29,098 nucleotides of DNA from JBFWQM01 sp050249455 (GTDB taxonomy: Bacteria; Pseudomonadota; Alphaproteobacteria; MPNO01; VGEU01), in NCBI GenBank assembly GCA_050249455.1, contig JBFWQM010000034.1:1-29098 (forward strand), written 5' to 3'. Below the pieces are notes generated by a model that saw only the letters and a list, made by a program, of their open reading frames with translations, searched no databases and had not been told where the DNA came from. The stretch's first letter is position 1, and every line of letters starts with the position of its first letter. Both the position numbers and the translations under genes were made by a program. This document shows positions 24,982 to 29,098 of this stretch, in pieces.

Positions 24982-25902
24982 ATGAGACGCTTGGCGACCA
25001 ATCCGCATCTCGCGATGACCTTGGCCTCGCTGATCTTCGGGGCGAACTACGTGGTGGGTCGCGCCGTGGTCGGCGAGGTGCCGCCGTTCCTGCTCGGCTT
25101 CACCCGGTGGGCGGCGGCGGCGGTGATCCTGCTGCCGTTCGCCTGGGCCTCGGTGCAGCGCGACTGGCCGCTGATCCGCCGCAGCGCCGGGCTGCTCGCG
25201 CTCGCCGGGCTGCTGATGCCGTTCATGGGCGCCGGGGTCGCATATTACGCGCTGACCATGACGATCGCGGTCAACGCCGGGATCGTGCAGTCGTCGATGC
25301 CGATCTTCACCGTGCTGCTGGCGTGGCTGGTGCTGCGCGAGCGGGCGTCCGGGCGGCAGACCATCGGCGTGGCGGTGGCGGTGGTGGGCGTCTTCGCCAT
25401 CGTGGTGCGCGGCGAGCCGGCCAAGCTGCTGGACCTCCACCTCAACAGCGGCGACGTCATCCTGGTGTTCTGCAACCTGGCGCTGGCCGGCTACTCGATC
25501 GCCATCAAGCGGCTGCCGCCCGGCTTCGGCGCGATGACGGTGCTGATCGCGGTGTTCACGGTCGGCGCCGCGTGCCATGCCCCCTTCATGGTGGCCGAGC
25601 TGGCGGCCGGCGCCACGGTGCAGCCGACCGCCAACGCGGTGTTCGGCCTTCTTTTCGTCGCCGTGTTCCCCTCGGTGATCGCCATCATGTGCTGGAACCG
25701 CGGCATCGCGGCGCTCGGGGTGAACCGGGCCGGGTTCTATCTCTACCTGGTGCCGGTGTTCGCCGCCGTCCTGGCCGCCGCATTCCTGGGCGAGCGGATC
25801 GAGCCCTACCACCTGGTCGGCTGCGCGCTGATCATCGGCGGGGTGACCCTGTGCACGCGAAAGCCCGCGACGGCCAAGGCGGCGGCGGCCGAACCGGGCT
25901 GA
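24982..25902 (+). CDS. EamA/DMT-family transporter
   Basis: This 306-residue inner-membrane protein has ten predicted hydrophobic segments in two EamA repeats. The first begins MTLASLIFGANYVVGRAVVG and includes AYYALTMTIAVNAGIVQSSM and FTVLLAWLVLRERAS. The second includes AVFPSVIAIMCWNRGIAALG and FAAVLAAAFLGERIEPYHLVG. DMT transporters move metabolites, often as exporters. It is divergent from nicX and tandem with the second dioxygenase-like gene, so its substrate may be a pathway compound; this is inference. Confidence 0.88.
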   Translation: MRRLATNPHLAMTLASLIFGANYVVGRAVVGEVPPFLLGFTRWAAAAVILLPFAWASVQRDWPLIRRSAGLLALAGLLMPFMGAGVAYYALTMTIAVNAGIVQSSMPIFTVLLAWLVLRERASGRQTIGVAVAVVGVFAIVVRGEPAKLLDLHLNSGDVILVFCNLALAGYSIAIKRLPPGFGAMTVLIAVFTVGAACHAPFMVAELAAGATVQPTANAVFGLLFVAVFPSVIAIMCWNRGIAALGVNRAGFYLYLVPVFAAVLAAAFLGERIEPYHLVGCALIIGGVTLCTRKPATAKAAAAEPG

Positions 25903-25919
25903 GCCGGGCACATCCCCCT

Positions 25920-25954
25920 TGCCCCCAGGCGGCCGCGCACCGACACTGGGGGCA
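25920..25954. repeat. Inverted repeat upstream of the second bicupin gene
   Basis: TGCCCCCAG (25920-25928) and CTGGGGGCA (25946-25954) are exact 9-bp arms separated by 17 nt. The repeat lies 18 nt after the EamA stop and 21 nt before the next ATG. It could be a terminator-type hairpin, an attenuator or a regulator site; the lack of a T-run argues against a simple terminator. Confidence 0.6.
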
Positions 25955-25975
25955 GGTCAGCAGGGGAATACGGCG

Positions 25976-27139
25976 ATGAACCAGATCGATCCGCGCCTGG
26001 GCGGCAACTACCGCGAGCGCATGGCGGCGCTGCACGAGAAGACCGACCGGCTCAACCTGTTCGAGTTCTGGGGCGATGACGCCGACGATCCGCATCAGGC
26101 GACCGACCGGCTGCGCGCCGACCGCCGGGCGGCGGTGCCGTTCCACTGGAAGTACGCCGACATCAAGCCGTGCCTGCTGGAAGCCTCGGAGCTGATCCCG
26201 ACCGAGCTGTCGGAGCGGCGGTCCCTCATCATGGTCAACCCGGCACTGCGCCCGACGGTGGCGACCGTGACCACGCTGTTCGCGGCCTACCGGATCAACA
26301 TGCCGCACGAGATGATGCCGCCGCACCGCCATTCGCCCAACGCGATCCGCTTCGGGCTGACCGGCGACACCAACTTCACCGGCGTCGAGGGCGAGAACAT
26401 CACCTTCGGCCCCGGCGACCTGGTGCTGACCCCGCACGACACTTGGCACAACCACGGCAACGGGCCCGACGAGGCATCCGTCAACCTCAGCGTCCTCGAT
26501 ATGCCGCTGGTGAACATCCTGAACGCGACCTATTTCGAGTTCGACTACCGCGAGATGGAAAACGGGAAGCTGGTCGAGAAGGCGGTGCAGTCGGCCAAGG
26601 TGCCGGACGACTATTCGCAGCGCTACTACGGCGCCGGCGGCCTGGCGCCGCGCTTCCTCAACCACCGGCGCGGCGCCGGCACCTCGTCGCCGATGTTCGT
26701 CTACCGCTGGGAGGACACCGAGCGCGCGCTGCGCAAGATGCACGACCACGACGGCTCGCCCTACGAGGGCATCCTGGTCGAGTACGTCAACCCCGTCACC
26801 GGCGGGCCGGTCTACAAGACGATGACGTTCTTCATGCAGATGCTGCGCCCCGGCGAGAAGCTGCTGCCGGTGCGGCAGAACTGCAGCCTGATCTGCACCG
26901 TGTTCTCCGGCCGCGGCACCTCCGTCGTCGGCGACAAGACGTTCGACTGGGCGCCGTTCGACACCTTCTGCATCCCCGGCGGCGAGTGGTACGAGCACCG
27001 GAACGGCTCGGACAGCGAGGACGCCGTGATTCTCATCTCCAGCGACGAGCCGACGCTCAACAAGCTCGGCTTCGCCCTGAAGCACGGCCGCGACCGCAAC
27101 GGCGACGTCGTGCTGCTGGACAGCGCGGCGGCCGCGTAG
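25976..27139 (+). CDS. Gentisate 1,2-dioxygenase-like bicupin (copy 2)
   Basis: This 387-residue bicupin is in the same family as the protein at 20529-21587 but clearly diverged. The N-terminal cupin has H117 and H119 in MMPPHRHSPNAIRFGLTG and H158-H160 in TPHDTWHNHGNG. The C-terminal cupin (LRPGEKLLPVRQNCSLICTV, then FCIPGGEWYEHRNG) keeps a His in the second motif only. The ATG at 25976 is preceded by AGGGGA. It is convergent with the molybdenum hydroxylase gene, only 22 bp away. A ring-opening dioxygenase role is likely; the true substrate is unknown. Confidence 0.86.
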   Translation: MNQIDPRLGGNYRERMAALHEKTDRLNLFEFWGDDADDPHQATDRLRADRRAAVPFHWKYADIKPCLLEASELIPTELSERRSLIMVNPALRPTVATVTTLFAAYRINMPHEMMPPHRHSPNAIRFGLTGDTNFTGVEGENITFGPGDLVLTPHDTWHNHGNGPDEASVNLSVLDMPLVNILNATYFEFDYREMENGKLVEKAVQSAKVPDDYSQRYYGAGGLAPRFLNHRRGAGTSSPMFVYRWEDTERALRKMHDHDGSPYEGILVEYVNPVTGGPVYKTMTFFMQMLRPGEKLLPVRQNCSLICTVFSGRGTSVVGDKTFDWAPFDTFCIPGGEWYEHRNGSDSEDAVILISSDEPTLNKLGFALKHGRDRNGDVVLLDSAAAA

Positions 27140-27161
27140 CGAAGGCCGGCGCGCCGCTAGA

Positions 27162-29098
27162 CTAGCGCGCGGCGGGCCCGGCGAGGAGCGCGGCGACGAT
27201 GCGGCGGGGGCTCATCGGGGTCTCGCGCAGCTCGACGCCGCGCCCGCGCAGCGCGTCGTTGACGGCGTTGCAGATCGCCGCGGCCGCCGGAATGATGCCG
27301 CCCTCGCCGACGCCCTTCACGCCGAACGTCGTATGCGGCGAGGGCGTGCACATGTGCGCGATGGCGATGTCCGGCGATTCCGCCGCGCCCGGCAGGACGT
27401 AGTCGGCGAGCGTGGTCGCGAGCGGCTGGCCGGCGGCATCGAACGGCGCCTCCTCGAACAGCGCGGTGCCGATCCCCTGGATCACCCCCCCGATCGACTG
27501 GCCGTCGACGATCATCGGGTTGACCATGGTGCCGCAATCCTCGACCACCACGTAGTCGAGCACCTCGACCGCGCCGGTCTCGACATCGACCGCGACCCGC
27601 GCGGCGTGGGCGCCGTAGGAATAGACCCCGAGCTCGGAGCCAGGCTGGTAGCCGAAAGCGACGTCGAGCGTCTGCCCGTCCGGCAGAACGGGGAGCGTGT
27701 GCGGCGCCTGGTGCCAGGCCCGCGCGATCTCGGCGACCGGCACCCGTCCGGCCGGGCCGAGCACCGCACCGTCCTCGAGCCGCGCCTGGTCGGCAGCGCA
27801 CTGCAGCAGGCCGGCGCCGAGCGTCCGCAGCCGTTCCCCCAACGTCCGGCAGGCGCCGGCAACCGCGCCGCCCGCCATGACGATGGCGCGCGAGGCGTAG
27901 GTGCCGGTCGAGTACGGCGTCAGCGCGGTGTCGCCATGGACCAGCGCGATCCGATCCAGCGGGATGCCGAGCACCTCGCAGGCGATCTGGGCCATGGTGG
28001 TTTCCATGCCCTGGCCGTGCGAATGCATGCCGATCCGGATCTCCAGCCCGCCGTCGGCGAGGAGGCGCACATGGGATTGCTCCGGGCCCGGGATCATCGA
28101 CAGCCGCGAGCGCACCGCCATCGCCGTGCCGAAGCCGGTCTGCTCGACGTAGCAGGCCAGCCCGGTGCCGGTCAGTCGGCCGTCCGGCGGCGTTTCGCCG
28201 CGGCCGGCCAGCATCGCCCCGGCACGGCGCAGCGCCTCCGGGTAGTCGCCGCCGTCGAATTCCTTGCCGGTGACCGTGGTGTGCGGCATGTCCTGCGGCC
28301 GCACCAGGTTCAGCGCGCGGATTTCGGCTGGATCGCGGCCGACTTCCTGCGCCAGCGCGTCGAGCAGCATCTCGGTCGCAAACGCGACACCCGGCCGGGC
28401 GACGCCGCGGTAGGGCGTCACCGGCGGCTTGTTGGTGGCGACGGCGCGCGCGCGGCCGCGATAGGCGGCGATGCGGTAGGGGCCGGTCATGTTGCCCAGC
28501 GCCATGCCGGCATCCAGCGTGTTGGTGAACGGGAACACCGAATACGCGCCGGCATCGACCGTCACGTCGGCTTCGAGCCCGCGCAGCCGGCCGTCGCGGT
28601 CGGCGAACGCGGTCATGCGATAGACCTGCTCGCGGGTGTTCGCCGCCGCCGACAGGTGCTCGCGCCGGTCCTCGATCCAGCGGACCGGCCGGCCGAGGCG
28701 TCGCGCGAGGAACGCGACCAGCACCTCCTCCGGATGCAGCACGCTCTTGTAGCCGAAGCCGCCGCCGACATCCGGCGCGATCACCCGCACCTGGCGTTCC
28801 TGCAGGCCGAGGCACTGGCACAGCGCGTCGCGGATGAGGTGCGGCACCTGAGTCGAGGTCCACAGCTCGAGCTGGTCGAGCCGCGAATCCCAGCGCGCGA
28901 GGCAGCCCTTGCCTTCCATCGGCATGATCGCCTGCCGCGCCATGCGGTATTCCCGCGTGACGACGACCGGCGCCTGGCGCATCGCGACCAGGGCGTCGGG
29001 CGCGCCGAAATCCATCGCCAGCTCGGCCACGACGTTGTCGTCCCACTCGTCATGGACGCGCGGCGCGCCGGCGGCGCGCGCCACGTCGGCCTCGACGG
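27162..29098 (-). CDS. Xanthine-dehydrogenase-family molybdenum hydroxylase, large subunit (5' end outside window)
   Basis: This is the molybdopterin-binding large subunit of a Mo hydroxylase, of the kind that hydroxylates nicotinate, picolinate, aldehydes or CO. The frame is open through the right edge, where a GTG at 29084 is internal, and about 100-150 N-terminal residues are missing. Visible motifs are PDVGGGFGYKS, RPVRWIEDRREH, PYRGVARPG, the Mo-cofactor loop GMHSHGQGMETTMAQIA, and the active-site glutamate motif GVKGVGEGG near the C-terminus. The CO-dehydrogenase loop VAYRCSFR is absent, so it is not a form I CoxL. The medium and small subunits are not in the window. Placement beside nicX, nicD and a NicC-like gene suggests an initial ring hydroxylase. 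Confidence 0.9.
   Translation of the reverse strand, partial: VEADVARAAGAPRVHDEWDDNVVAELAMDFGAPDALVAMRQAPVVVTREYRMARQAIMPMEGKGCLARWDSRLDQLELWTSTQVPHLIRDALCQCLGLQERQVRVIAPDVGGGFGYKSVLHPEEVLVAFLARRLGRPVRWIEDRREHLSAAANTREQVYRMTAFADRDGRLRGLEADVTVDAGAYSVFPFTNTLDAGMALGNMTGPYRIAAYRGRARAVATNKPPVTPYRGVARPGVAFATEMLLDALAQEVGRDPAEIRALNLVRPQDMPHTTVTGKEFDGGDYPEALRRAGAMLAGRGETPPDGRLTGTGLACYVEQTGFGTAMAVRSRLSMIPGPEQSHVRLLADGGLEIRIGMHSHGQGMETTMAQIACEVLGIPLDRIALVHGDTALTPYSTGTYASRAIVMAGGAVAGACRTLGERLRTLGAGLLQCAADQARLEDGAVLGPAGRVPVAEIARAWHQAPHTLPVLPDGQTLDVAFGYQPGSELGVYSYGAHAARVAVDVETGAVEVLDYVVVEDCGTMVNPMIVDGQSIGGVIQGIGTALFEEAPFDAAGQPLATTLADYVLPGAAESPDIAIAHMCTPSPHTTFGVKGVGEGGIIPAAAAICNAVNDALRGRGVELRETPMSPRRIVAALLAGPAAR

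Noticed and set aside
27157..29046. Alternative long frame on the same strand as the Mo hydroxylase
   Set aside because: It is Arg-rich shadow translation; the frame ending at 27162 carries all the molybdopterin motifs.

Overview
The window is a very GC-rich stretch of a proteobacterial chromosome, most likely alphaproteobacterial judging by codon use, the catabolic gene repertoire and the repeat types. This assignment is an inference; there is no rRNA or other marker gene. Genes are tightly packed.

Positions 1-7228 form a compact selenocysteine (Sec) locus. It runs selA (5' end cut by the window edge), selB (overlapping selA by four bases), a spacer, a Cys-containing AhpD-like gene on the minus strand, tRNA-Sec (selC, anticodon TCA), and then three genes each interrupted by an in-frame TGA. 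Two are tandem paralogues of a carboxymuconolactone decarboxylase (CMD)/AhpD-like protein in which the TGA falls in a C-F-Y-U motif. The third is a peroxiredoxin-like protein with a U-P-Y-C motif. Each TGA is followed at 16-24 nt by a perfect 6-bp stem with a 5-nt loop, the form of a bacterial SECIS element. The locus thus encodes Sec insertion together with an apparent Sec-based AhpC/AhpD-like redox set. Conventional gene calling would split or truncate all three selenoproteins. selD is not in the window.

Positions 7289-11323 hold recQ, a nested palindromic repeat, a decayed fragment of an SMP-30-type gene, and a class III nucleotide cyclase with TolB-like and TPR regions. The cyclase lies between the decayed fragment and the matching end of the intact SMP-30 gene, so it is flanked by diverged direct repeats.

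Positions 11469-29098 are a catabolic island. A long minus-strand run (21587 down to 11469) encodes a gentisate-dioxygenase-like cupin, a complete branched-chain-type ABC importer (livK-H-M-G-F order), a NicC-like FAD monooxygenase, a second FAD monooxygenase, a small cupin and an SMP-30 lactonase-like protein. Farther right are nicX (2,5-dihydroxypyridine dioxygenase) and nicD (N-formylmaleamate deformylase). Their active-site residues match those I recall for the Pseudomonas enzymes. There is also a polysaccharide-deacetylase-fold hydrolase, an EamA exporter/permease, a second gentisate-dioxygenase-like cupin and the large subunit of a molybdenum hydroxylase (cut by the right edge). Together these suggest uptake, Mo-dependent hydroxylation, FAD-dependent hydroxylation and ring opening of an N-heteroaromatic acid such as nicotinate, picolinate or a relative. 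The exact substrate cannot be read from the sequence.
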